A DNA stretch of 64,000 bases from Stratiolaelaps scimitus. Its lineage: Eukaryota; Arthropoda; Arachnida; Mesostigmata; Laelapidae. A model generated the notes under the pieces. It saw only the letters and a program-made list of their open reading frames with translations, did not search any database and had not been told where the DNA came from. The stretch spans positions 1,038,501-1,102,500 of the forward strand of contig JABWDB010000019.1 in NCBI GenBank assembly GCA_019614645.1, written 5' to 3'. The stretch's first letter is position 1, and every line of letters starts with the position of its first letter. The position numbers were made by a program, and so were the translations under genes. This document shows, piece by piece, positions 1 through 34,988 of the stretch.

Positions 1-2340
1 GAGCCGCGCCGGTGCCCGTAATGCTACAAGCCCTTCCCAGCCGACAGCACAAGAAAACAAAGGTTTGCTTGTGCCAATTTACATCTAACAGGGCACATTG
101 TGTGTATAGCGTATACCCGTTCAATTGACTTTGTGCAATACATTAAATGATTATTCTACGTTGCCCTTTCTTTTCTGGCGAGCGCCTACGAAAATTCGCA
201 TCACCGATCTTCTTATTCATGGAGCATCCTGACGACGACCGCCGGCTCTTTCCGAAATTCACCCATAACTGAGGGACTGATCAAGGGTCGGAGTGGGACC
301 GTTCAGGCTGTGAATAGCAAAATTCTAAGGTCAGAAAACCTTTCGAGTGCACTGCACAAGTCAGTGGCTTAGAACTAATTCACCGTATCTGGCTTTGACG
401 TCAAGAATCTCATTCAATAGCTTCTAGACAAAAAGGTGCACTGTCCCACGCTCAATCGCATACAGCCACAGCGAAACCCTACACCGAGGCGGAAGCTATG
501 CTTTGCGTCATTATATATACGAAAGCGACATAAACAACATAATTATATTTAATAAGAAAGATAGTGCTCTACTACTTTCATTAAGATAATGACCTTTATG
601 GAGTCTAGAATCACATTACACAGCACCTGCAGCTGAGATACCGGGACACTCGCAGTATCGTTTTCTCAACGTAGGTAAATAATTATTTGTTTTAGCCGTC
701 TACCATGGAACGGATATAGGTCGTCAACGAAAGAACGATCACAGGAAATGATGGGTAAAAATGAACGCGGAAAAGGTCAACTGACTTTCATTATATACAT
801 GTTATATATGGAAAGGTGTTTTTAGATGTATTTCACGTTCAGCGGGAACAATTATCGCCCACTTTTATCACTGAATAAACAATGTTTCTATATATATATA
901 TCGATGTGAGTTAAAGGGTCAGACGCAAGCCGAACAAGTCAGACGGGCACGGCCATACGCGTTTTTTATGAAGGCCTTTGAAATTAACGTCCCGCCAAAA
1001 TGCTACAAATCTAACGAACGCGAACATCTAAGCGGCGATGCCGGGATATCTTTCTCGCGGAAATCTGAGATTCGTTTGCTTCGCCCTTTAGCGCGGTGAA
1101 GTTAACCAATCAGGTTAAACCACTCCCATCCAGCGTGCACTACTGTAAACGGCTTCGGCCGGCCGCAGCAGACACAGCAAGACCAAAAGTAACGGGCGAA
1201 TCAGCATGAAGAATGATTACACGTTAACAGCTTCTCATCGCCCATGATGTGACCAGTTAACACGCGTTCAGACTTCTCAGCTGTAACTTATTTAGACAGA
1301 ACAAAAAATGTATAGATCAGCTGGACAATCCAACCCCTTTATCTAATTTTCGGACCGAAAATTAGATAAAGGGGTTAGTTATTACACGATTTTTGCTTAT
1401 AAGCACCGTATAGAAACGAACGGCGTGTGTTACAATATGTTAATATGAGGTAATTAATAAGAGGAATCAATTAACAATAAGGAAAAAAACTAATGAGAAT
1501 CTAGGTAAGTCAGGCCGTCAGCGTTCGTAAGGATCAAGTTGATTCACGCGTGGGTGAAACATTCACTTGTGCAATGTGTGCTGCATAATCGTTAGCCCAT
1601 TCGGATGATTGAAGCCTAGGTTAAGCCTAACGCAACGAAGGCAAATATCTAGTAAAACAAATTTTCCAGGCTGACTCTTATGAAGGTAAACATCTAGCAA
1701 ACAAGATTGTGCCCTCATGTAAAGGATACATTTGAAATTCTATAGGAATCTATGTATCGCGCATAGTGATCGTATTTCTTTAGGTGTAACTGTACCGCAT
1801 CGTTCAGATGCGATCATAATTGTGTGGTAGGAACGTTTATCGAAGCTTGTAATTAACTTGGGTGTAACTCCCTGACCCTCATGGTTTTCTGACACTTAAA
1901 TGCTCAGGAAGATTCAGGTGGCTCCGTTTGAGACCCAAAGCCTCAGATGAGTGTCACTCACTCACGTACCCTTCAAGATTCTATTTCGCGACAGGAGGCG
2001 AGAGTGATCATGATGTTTGTTGGCATTGTGACAGTGAAAAAAGAATGTTCTCAAGAATGGCCCATACGTGGCGCCTGGGTGTTAAAATACGAAATACGCT
2101 TCATCACTCCACAACTAGTTTCAACGTCAAATTATAGGTAAGTGCCTCTCAGGAGCAAACAAGATGCACCACGATGCAAACGAAACGCCTTGTCCCGACA
2201 CCCTGTCCCCAACTGCTTGTCTAATTATCCTATTTTCTAAGACGCACAATCATAATCAGTATCCGACATGGAATAAGACATTTAATCAGTTCACTATTTG
2301 GCAAGATACATTCAGTGACCGAACAGTTCAGTGTAGTTAG
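1..2340. other. No gene recognised (left edge)
   Basis: AT-rich sequence with a short TA tract near 890 and the hairpin at 1332-1376. Short open frames near 1.93-2.14 kb lack splice-consistent or family-like features. It may contain the missing 3' end of kinesin-13 or intergenic DNA. Confidence 0.6.
1332..1376. repeat. Perfect 22-bp inverted repeat, 1-nt centre
   Basis: Arm AACCCCTTTATCTAATTTTC(GG) at 1332-1353 is exactly complementary to 1355-1376 around a single A. Palindromes this long and perfect are unstable and rarely survive by chance. It may be a young hairpin, a MITE core or the product of strand switching. Nothing flanking resembles a coding gene. Confidence 0.9.
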
Positions 2341-2766
2341 GATCGCGTCGAGCTTCGATTTGTATGTGCCCAATGGACCTCCTCCTTCGCCAGTCTCTCC
2401 CCGCGCATTCCCGCTACGGACCGGGGATTAGGTGACCGAGCGTTCCCGGGCAGGACCCCAACACCGAAGCCACAGTAGTCATAGGAGACTAAGGCATCCG
2501 GCTATAGAACACTAGCCGGAGCAGTACACACCTTCCCCAGAGGTCGAGGTAATGCCAAGCATGCCGACTCTAGGGAAGAGATAGACTCTCAGCAGAGGAT
2601 GGTGCTTTTAGCAGGCAGAGGCGGCGTTTTGTCATCCACGTCAACCCCTCCCCTGCACAGGATCGGGGCCCACTTCCACGGAGATTGGAAGGTGTCTCTG
2701 GTGGTGTCCGTGCGTTTGAAGAAAATTTCCTCCTCTCAAATAAAAAGAAAAAGATCGCGTTGAGCT
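2341..2766 (+). mobile_element. Non-LTR retroposon copy, about 398 bp, with target-site duplication
   Basis: The insert (2355-2752) ends in an A-rich tail of the form AAATAAAAAGAAAAA. It is flanked by GATCGCGTCGAGCT (2341-2354) and GATCGCGTTGAGCT (2753-2766), 13 of 14 bases identical, the sign of LINE-type target-primed insertion. The last 150 bp are clearly homologous, in inverse orientation, to 58654-58798. The body could be a SINE or the 5'-truncated 3' end of a LINE. A possible coding remnant (FVIHVN, SVRLKKISSS) hints at the latter. Confidence 0.75.
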
Positions 2767-4839
2767 CTTTCGCTAACTCAGATAGTGCGGCTAGCGGCTA
2801 TGACTTAACTAGTACGTTCCGCATCGTATTCATAGGTTCGAATTCAGTTTAGACCTCGGAGGTGTTCGGATCGAATTCGTAAATCCGACCAATTCGAATG
2901 ACTTGCATGGGAAACTTTTCTCACGCAGCTACCACCCACTCACACAGAAATGTATCGACGGTTTGATAGTTCCTCATTTCATTGTGTCATCCAGCCAGCC
3001 GTCATACTTTGCTTTTGTGACTTCTTCTAGACGGTCACTTGTTTTCAATAAAAAGGCTAGGCTACCGGCTAAAGTTCATCTACGAGTTGGTTATCATAGT
3101 ATCAATTCGATTTGATCTGTTTTTTTCCCGCTTTAACAAACTGTCTGAAGGATAAACAGCTTGAGTGCAAAGCCTTATAATTTTCCTGATACTTAGCCAA
3201 CATTATATATATATATATATGTAGATATAAAAATGTATGTGTGTGTTTTGGCTAAATGTTTGGAAAATCTATATATATATATATATATATATATAACTTT
3301 TCGATTCAGGCTTCGACGGTTGTGCAAAGCAGCACGCCCTTGTAGTATATTCCTACATAGTGTTCTACAACACGATTGAATGTCAGCCAGTGGACAAATC
3401 CCGCCTTTGCTATAAACGACATCTATCAACTCTGCCTGCTCTGGACACGAAACGCTTGGCATCCCTTAACGCAATAATCCCTTCGTCCATTAGGCATCCG
3501 CTGCCGCAGCAAAGAGGAACGGAGATATGGCCCGCTCTATTTTTAACCCTCTCTCACTCGTCGGGACCAACTTGTCAAGAGTCACAAACCGGGAGCCGAG
3601 TGAGCGCCCACTTGGTAAAGCAGCTTTAAAATCAACGACGAATTTGTCTTATGAGAGGGTTTTCTTCTAAGCAGGCGGTGGGCTAGAGGGTGTTCGGAGC
3701 GGCCGGCGTGTCCACGTTCGCGTTCGGGGCCGCAGAGGTTCACTACCCTGGTCCTGGTCTAGCCGGCAGCAGGAGCACCAAGAACCTCTTTCGTTCGTAA
3801 ACTTCTTTCGGCTGAGAGTAGTTCGACCTACTTGGCTAGGAAGCACTCAAGCGTTTCAGAGATCGACGCGGTAGCTAGCGTCAGCTTTTTGTTGGATCCT
3901 GCTTAGAGACGCAGCGTAGCTCGACGCTTAGATTGGCCTGTTTAAGAATAAAGGTCATATTCGAAACGCAAGTCCACAATTTTCTTGGCATCACTACATG
4001 TTTATTTAGTCAGACGCATAGCTGATGTTATGTATCATACATGTAGAGTAAACTCTAAATGTGCTTAGGGTTTACTATTCAAGTTCAATCCAATGCGGTT
4101 CATATTTGGTGATTATATCCAAAGCGTGATCATATTTTATGATTATATTGACAAAATATGATATATCTTCAAGGTCACAGCTATAAATACGCAGGCAGCT
4201 TCTTGAATTCGATGCATAATATGATATACTACCCTATATCCGCCATGAATACAGTATCGTGCGTGCTCATTTCTTCTATCAAGCGCATGTCGTCCGGCAT
4301 CTGTTTGTCTGATATTTTTATTGTGCGAAATTGTATCCTTCATCCGTATCCGCCCGGCTCATGACAACAAACTATTGATTTATCGATTGCCGAGAGGCAT
4401 GCTTTTAAAGCAATGCGTCATCCAAGGCATTGTATTCATATCTGACATAGTTCATCCAGATTCCCTTCCTCGACAGCATTGCTGCCTGCAATCTGGTGGC
4501 TGGCGTTGATGATCAATACCGAGCCTTCTCATCCGATTTCTCAAAGGAATCGTTCTCAAACCTAAACTGTGCTTTAGTGGACCCGTTTGTTCAGAGTTTA
4601 AGCGGCACCATACTGTCGGATGAACAGTATTTTTCTATCGCGGCTGTTGACGCGAATGCTCGCTGGACTCGTGGTGAACAACCGAAATTGAGATAACGAC
4701 TTCATTTCACGAGGGTCCTGAGGGTAAATGACAGACGGGGAGAGAGTAGATCGATTGTCTGTTTGAATTATGGGCTCCTGGTCACCTAACCATTGCGCAA
4801 GTGGAACGACAATCAGAGAGGAGCCAACAGGCTAGAACC

Positions 4840-4990
4840 ACCGTTAACCAGCCATACTGCGGGTATGGCGTGGTGGACAAGGTAGGTATTACCTAAAAGG
4901 GAATTTTGTGGAGTCTGAGGTTCAAATCTGAGTGTGGCCGTATTTAAGTGGCAACTAATGTCTTCGGCACAGCTACCACTGTGCAGAAAG
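4840..4990 (+). repeat. tRNA-like (possible SINE) remnant
   Basis: A box-like TGGCGTGGTGG at 4866-4876 and B box GGTTCAAATCT at 4919-4929 are spaced as in a tRNA-type Pol III promoter. The sequence between does not fold into a convincing tRNA cloverleaf, so this is more likely a tRNA-derived SINE head than a tRNA gene. No second copy was recognised in the window. Confidence 0.35.
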
Positions 4991-5306
4991 GAAGGCACCG
5001 TACACCAACTTGAATGCGTCGTAAATACTGCATGTTTACATACACAGGGCTTTCTACGGACTCCCCATTGACCATAGTAGTCGTTTACAAGACGAAAAGC
5101 GGACAAAGGTCCTAAAGAGGAAGTCTGGTCTTGAGTGAGTGAGAGAGAAGGGAAACAGCTGAGAGTTAGCTAACCACTTCATGTCCGTACTGTGAGGAGG
5201 ATGTGTGGTGCTCGTGGCTGGGCCTGTACACATCTCACCGCCCTTACTGAAGAATGCGCTAAGCGTTACAGGGAAGGGTGGTGCTGTTCAACATCCGTCA
5301 ACAGTT

Positions 5307-5373
5307 CCATAGGGGGGCGCGGTCATGGTGTTGGCATGCATCATGCCAACACCATGACCACGCCCCCTTATGG
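5307..5373. repeat. 32-bp near-perfect inverted repeat, 3-nt loop
   Basis: Left arm 5307-5338 and right arm 5342-5373 pair over 32 bases with two mismatches around the loop CAT. The core GGTCATGGTGTTGGCATG is perfect. It is GC-rich and would form a very stable hairpin in RNA or a cruciform in DNA. Confidence 0.9.
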
Positions 5374-5460
5374 TAAAAAAAACAGCCAATCTGCTCACTA
5401 ACTACATAAAATCTAGCCACCGCTTAAGGGGGAGGAAAGAGTAGGATTTTAATGAGATGT

Positions 5461-5721
5461 TTAATGAAACCGTGGGATCCGTATACTAATTAAACCAACA
5501 TACAAAAGTGGCGATGTCTTTGTAAACTTCGTCCACGGTACAAATTCACCGCTAACGATTAATTGGCGGTGACCAATTTTGCGGAGGTTGACACCAATGT
5601 GAACGCGTAGCCCGCAGAATTGCGAGTGCACTATGAGACCGCGAGCAGGCTCGCAAAACGTCGCAATTGTAATCGCCGTTATGAATATGATGAACCAGCA
5701 GTGTCTCACGGCGCGTTGCAC
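5461..5721 (-). CDS. Short ORF with signal-peptide-like start (doubtful)
   Basis: An 86-codon frame begins MQRAVRHC, then a hydrophobic run WFIIFITAITIATF and a CEPARG cleavage-like site. The remainder, with HIGVNLRKIGHRQL, matches no family I know. No promoter, splice or homology support. It could be a first exon of a secreted protein or chance. Confidence 0.2.
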   Translation of the reverse strand: MQRAVRHCWFIIFITAITIATFCEPARGLIVHSQFCGLRVHIGVNLRKIGHRQLIVSGEFVPWTKFTKTSPLLYVGLISIRIPRFH

Positions 5722-6999
5722 TGTTTTTTAGAGGCTGCCCGTTCCCGTAGAGCGGTCCCGGTCTCCCTCGTCATTTGTTCGTTTTGATACGATTGTCTTG
5801 TACAGTCGTTTATCGATTTGTTTCCTCAAACCTTCTATCTATTTTACCTTTAAAGGTTCACTAGGTGAACGTAAATCGTACCGTACATGAAATAGCCAAA
5901 TCCCATGGAAACAGAAGTCCCGGAGCTAACGCCGTTAGTCTGGATCACGCTCTTCTGATACCTATCCAGCTTGTAACTAACCAGACACAGGTTCATTTAT
6001 TTTAGGTCACCCAAATTGCTGTCTTACATCTGGATAGGCGTCATGCTCCGAGACGGGTAGACAATCCGCACGACCTGAGAAACAGCCTTGATGCAAACGA
6101 CATCGTTGAGCTTCACCCGCCTACTAGCACTCGATGTGTCAATTTTAGGTCGGCAATCTTCTCCACCGTCAATTATGGCTGTACATACATGTCCCCGTAA
6201 TAGATATATATATATATATATATATACATATATATACATTTCCGATACCCTTCAAAAGACGTCACTTATTTGGCCAGACGTTGAGCGGTTCAATCGAGAG
6301 TGAAGGTGAAACGCTTAACGGTACCACCACAAGAGTGCCTAGGCATTGCCTGTTGCTCCTCCAGCTGCCGCTGTGCTGCGGAGCTGCGATCGACGCCGGA
6401 GCAGCATCCGCATGTCTCGTACAGGGCGCACCCCTTCGTATCAGGAGCTAGACGCTGCTGCAGTGTGCTACGCACGATGGGTCGTTCGAATATGTATTTG
6501 ATCGCTAGCCGGATCGCCGCGACAGCGTAAGCAAACAACTCAAACACAGCAAGATCAGGACCGGCTCGAATCATGTGTACGAGCACTTAGTTGAATTTGC
6601 CGGCAAGATCTCGACCGAATCTCAAGTCTCACCTATAATAGGTTCGATCGCTTCGTCGTTGCTAAGTGTCTGCTGAACAAACCCGCTCGACGAGACGCGA
6701 GATGTCCTGGCAATTTTTTTGACGGACCAAGCACCCGCCTAACAGCTCAGCCCGTAGGAAATTATTCGTATTGCGATGTGCACACCTACGACTGGCAAAA
6801 CAGAACACACGAACAGAACGCGCACGCATTCATTTTTCGGGCGTAGCTTGTCGTCAGCTATAGACAAGGCTGCAGTTTCCTGGATGTTTCAAAGGAACTG
6901 CTATGGGAAGAGCAATGGCTCTACGACCCCACGAGGCAGCTGCCTACCCCGCGCCCTAGTGCTATGTCGTAGACGTCATTGACGGCACCGTTCGCAGCG

Positions 7000-8150
7000 G
7001 TTGGCGCATGGTCGTTTACGCATGTCTCCATTTGCGAACAACAGCAGCATTCCGTTTCAGCACTATGAGGTTGTATCGATTTCCTTTTTTCGTTGGCCGC
7101 CATTACGTCTACACGCTCAACAGCTGCCACGAGCGCTGCGATGACGATGACAGAAGCGCGACCGGCCGACCGCGGTGGCTATGCTATCCCATTCGAGGCT
7201 TTATCTGCCTGCTCCTCATCGCAGCCTCCCAACCTGCATTTCGTGCCGTCGCCGGCACGAAGGCCGACTGAAACAGAGAACGCGTATGACATTTTGTATA
7301 AAACGTCCAATAACGTCAGTAAACGGGTGGAGATAACAGGCGAGGCGGCAACATCATCATGGGCGCTTTCTCCGCTGCGCGCAGGCAGCATGCATTCAAA
7401 GGCACGCTGGCCCCCGCACGCTGGCCCCCGCATGTAGCCACGTCGGGGATCTAATCCCCGGAGACCGTAGCGCGGGGTAGAGTGCAATTGGGACTGAGTC
7501 CACCCATTCCCAGTTGTCTCTTCGCTGCCGCATTCCATCCCTCTCATCGCCTCGTCTGCTCCCAGCCAAGGGAAACTTTGTAGCTTGTAGCTTTTGAAGT
7601 TTCGCTGCGTGCCCTGCACTAGGCGGGCAGTCGGCCGACGCGAGCGTTACTGTTCCCGTCGAGTCGGCTCTCTCCCATGTGGCGTACCGCGTGTCTTTGT
7701 GGGCGTCGCTGTTGACTGCTTTTGTAACGGGCGAATTAACGGTAGGAGCCGACGCCGACGCCGAAGCGGCTCCGTTGCGCCAACCGTTGTCGTTTTGCGA
7801 CCGGCTTAGCCATCTCCCGAACGGTGTTGCGCGGCGACAAAGACCGTTACTGCGCCGCCACTACCCCCATTGCAGTGGGCGGTCGAAGCGATGACGCGAG
7901 GGGAGCGGAACCAACCGCCAGCTTTCCCTAAGGCCTTCGTCAGTGTTTCCGCGAGAGTTGACGCTCTACGCAGCGCGTTTCACCCTCGGAGTGCTCTGTG
8001 CCGCCTAACGAACGAACGAAGGTCCTTAGCTGCCATACGGGTGTCCGGATTAGTATCGGCTTCCCCCGAGGGCGTCTCCGCTTTGCTTAGCCTCCCAACG
8101 GGGATAAGCAGCCCAGCAGCTTTCTAGCCCCCATTCTCTGGCAACTTCGC
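7000..8150. other. GC-rich stretch without recognised gene
   Basis: CpG-rich relative to its surroundings, with many overlapping open frames on both strands rich in Ala, Arg and Ser, which is what high GC produces by chance. It includes a 2x14-bp tandem repeat at 7403-7430. It might be an unmethylated promoter region or first exon of an unseen gene. Confidence 0.35.
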
Positions 8151-8455
8151 AATGTCCTTCAACGTTATTTCAGGCTTGAGCGCTCAGCTACGCCGCTCTG
8201 CGCTCCGCGTGTTAGTTGGCTGGATCGCCTGCTAATGAGACACCCGTTTATCTTTCAGCGTAGACAGCGCTGCCATCGCTTCCCAAACACACTATACTTG
8301 ACGCTGGTCGGACGAATAGATGTTGGGAGTTTCACCTTACAACTCAATGCACGCTGAACGAAACAAATCGCAGGGTAATTTGTCCATTGTCTAACCGTTC
8401 CGCAGGCGCTAGGCTATTTAGCTAAGTTAGTGGGTATATGTGTGTGCCCTTGGGA

Positions 8456-8488
<33 letters not shown>

Positions 8489-10298
8489 CGCTTGTAGTAA
8501 GGAATTTCCCGTTACTTCATAAGGAAATCACGGTCCGAGAAATCGAGGCAGATAAAATGACGAGATTTTGTTAAAGGGCTATTAATAACTGTGTGCATTG
8601 GTTGAAGTAGGGTTTTTACAATATGTGTATATATTATCATGATAATCATCTCTTCCTTGTCAAATACATGTAATTTTATATTTGTAAGTCGCCAGATCGT
8701 CTTCAGTTACCGTTATGGGCTACAGCAGTCAACTCCTTCTAACTTGATCCGACCGTCTTCACCATCGGGTTCTATCGTAAGCCAATGAATCGAAGTAGTC
8801 TTAGGCAACATGAGTTGATCTATCAAACTGTCACAGCTTAGTCTGCTCCTACTTTGGACAGAACAGTGTTAACCTTTAGGAGATATCAAGGACTCTGCTC
8901 GGGTAGAGGATGGAACTTTGCAAAGGCACCTCTCTGCTCCCCAGTGAAAATTTCCAATTAGTCCCTTTGCAGTCCTTAGAGAGAAATTGCGTCTCCGTTT
9001 CGTCATGATACATCTCGCATACTCGAAGCATTTGTTTCTTTATACTCTTTCAAGAAGATGACTTTAATTCGCTATAGTTGGATTTATGGCAAGCATGAAT
9101 TCAGAACTGTCCTCCGTTACATCTGGAGTATAATATGATATATTTCGAACAAATGGATATAAGAATGGAGAATTGGCATCGGTATCCAAGTGATATGAGT
9201 ATGATTAAGATAAGACGCTGTTCCCAATTTGACTACGGTTAAATACATGATTACATAGTAGAATAGGCTCTCTTTTTATAGTCACAATCGTAGAATTTAT
9301 TCATTTTTCATCGATACAGTGTAGTAGCCCGCATTACATATACGTTTAGGATTAGATGGGCTGCTTTGACTGACTTATCACATTACTGCTATATATATAT
9401 ATATATATATTTATACTATAAGTGACACTTTGCGTAGACCTATACAGAGTATATTTATGGAAACTATTGACAGGTTACAAACGAACCCCGATCACAGGGA
9501 TATATCTCGGAGCAGTCCCCAACACCATTTTCTGCTCTCAGCACTCGAAAGAGCGGACGGCCATTACAGTTTCTGAAGTTCATCTGAAATAGCAGGCCGA
9601 GAACAACATTTCATATGAATATCATCATATTGTGTCACATTTCACATAGAACCATGCAAGCGAACACTAAAGCCGACCGCGATGGATCTCTGTGTGGCTG
9701 CAACGTATTGTGCAGCACCGCTGAAGGCGCTATGATACAGATACAATGTCAACGACATCTGTAAACCACGCAAAAAAGCGAAACAACAATATGAATAGAA
9801 CTCCTAGCTTTGCTACACGTTATTCTGTCGGCTCTGAAGTTGACCCAAAGTCAAATGTTCGCTGCAGCGCTCCCTTGTACACGAAGCATGCCGCCGCCCG
9901 GTTCACCCGTGACATACTGTCTCAGGATGTGGCTGCTTGTATCGAGAACAAAACGCGTTTTTGTCTTCAGTTCTTCCAACATTGGCCGAGCTCCGTCGCT
10001 TGAAATGAAGCTCGACTTGGCGCGCCCCGACCCGATTTCATCTCGGTCTGTAGCAATCGCGACAAGACCAACACAAGCTGCATGCATAATGTGACGGCCA
10101 TGAATCTCAACATAAACGTCATACTTACAAATTGACTATTGCAGGACAACTGTGTACGCGTGGTGTTAGCAGAACAAATGGGATCAAATAAACTATCCCC
10201 CATAATCCCTAGAAATTCCTAACTACTGTATGGTTGAATAAACCACTCCTTTTGTTCACAATAAACTATTAAACCCTATGAAGATTATAGGAGCACAC
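8150..10298. other. No gene recognised downstream of kinesin-13
   Basis: AT-rich with TA tracts near 8455 and 9391. A minus-strand open frame at 9851-10087 was examined as a possible last kinesin exon, but has neither convincing borders nor family resemblance. Confidence 0.5.
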
Positions 10299-33600
<23,302 letters not shown>

Positions 33601-33731
33601 TGTCTCGTTGTTGATTTCGTCGCGCCAATCTCTTCGACATGCGTCTCTGACGAGTAGCCTACGAACCACGAGAACATATTGTCCGTATAGCAGCTACGAG
33701 ATATCCGAGATATGCTTATAATAATTTCGAA

Positions 33732-34104
33732 TTAGGTCGAACCACTACGACTGTCCAGTAAATGAGTTCGTTTGAGCACACCGCAACCAAAGCAACCACA
33801 CGCTGGATAGGAATATCGGCGTGCCGAACCATAGGATAGAGGCTTCTTGTGGACACCTTCGGGCTCCCGCTTGATACGTCTCAGGTCTGTGTTCCTCGGT
33901 GGATCTGTTCCCGAGTTTGGCTGACCCTTCAGCAGGCCAATGAGCCAGATCGTCCCAGCTAGCGCTACAAGAACCACTCGAGTTGCTGCTACAGTTACTA
34001 TTGAGGCTAACAAGCACAACAGCAACAGCTGCACGAAAAGTGGCAGAATTATTGGCTCTGGTCGCGTCACGCCAACGGCGCCAGCTCCAAATAGACTTCG
34101 TCAT
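33732..34104 (-). other. Region open in two frames; possible kinesin 5' exon or small membrane protein
   Basis: One frame starts MTRPEPIILPLFVQLLLL with two hydrophobic stretches (IVTVAATRVVLVALAGTIWL) and then a polar tail (RRIKREPEGVHKKPL). The overlapping frame is Ser/Asn-rich (NSNCSSNSSGSCSAS) like kinesin N-terminal linkers. Neither has decisive splice borders. Confidence 0.25.
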
Positions 34105-34892
34105 GATCTCTCATAATAATAAGGACGACGGCTAACAGCTGGATTGCTAATAGATACAGTTTGCCCTATGTTGAGGAGAAACATCGTTACGATGTAGACG
34201 AGGCCATGGCGACCCTTGGCCCCCGACAAGTGTCATGGGGACCATGCGCTGCAGGGCATATCGTCTATGGATGAGGGAGCATTTGTCAAGTGTAGATGCT
34301 ATTGCACATCCTGTTTGACGTTAGCTGTTCTGTCGCTAAACAGTAGTGGGGAGGACATGCTTCCATTGAAGGCACAATATGTGTCGTGAGATAGTTGAGT
34401 TGAACAGAGTCGTCGCTACCCAGTGGTCTTCGCGAACACCATCACTGTGCAACCGCAACTGGGCTCAGGCGGATTGAATTTAACCCTCAAGTGAATCTGC
34501 CGAGCTGGCGGAGACGAATACGCTGTGGGCCAAAATGTGGCTTCCAAACCCCAGTGGTCCGTCCATTCGCTTAACTAAATTTAGCCTGAGTCACTGGAGC
34601 CACTCGAAACCCCCTCCCCACCCTGAGCGCGAGCGACCTTGTACTTTCTGCGAACAGATCGGAGATAAGTGCAAGGTGGACATTTAGTGGCAGTTTCTTG
34701 GCAGAGGCGAATATTAGGGGCGGGCGAAGACGGTCCGTGTCCGATCCGGTTAGGTTAAAAATCGATATGCAATAGAAGTGATTGCAATATAGTCATAATA
34801 ATAATAATAATTGTGCTACTAAATCCAGTGTTCTCTCAAGACTGCTCATGCGTATCATATGCCTCTTTTAATTTACTTATACCCGTGAACAC

Positions 34893-34927
<35 letters not shown>

Positions 34928-34955
34928 TGAACTACATGACTGTTGGTAAAAAACT

Positions 34956-34988
<33 letters not shown>

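Noticed and set aside
7093..7619. Overlapping 114- and 146-codon frames on opposite strands
   Set aside because: Both are explained by high GC; Ala/Arg/Ser-rich, no recognisable domain.
9851..10087. Minus-strand frame considered as the last kinesin-13 exon
   Set aside because: No good acceptor in a compatible phase and no resemblance to kinesin-13 C-termini.
34590..34740. Possible retroelement Cys-rich tail (PCTFCEQIGDKC)
   Set aside because: Single short motif with a stop soon after and no RT blocks nearby; too weak to annotate as an element.
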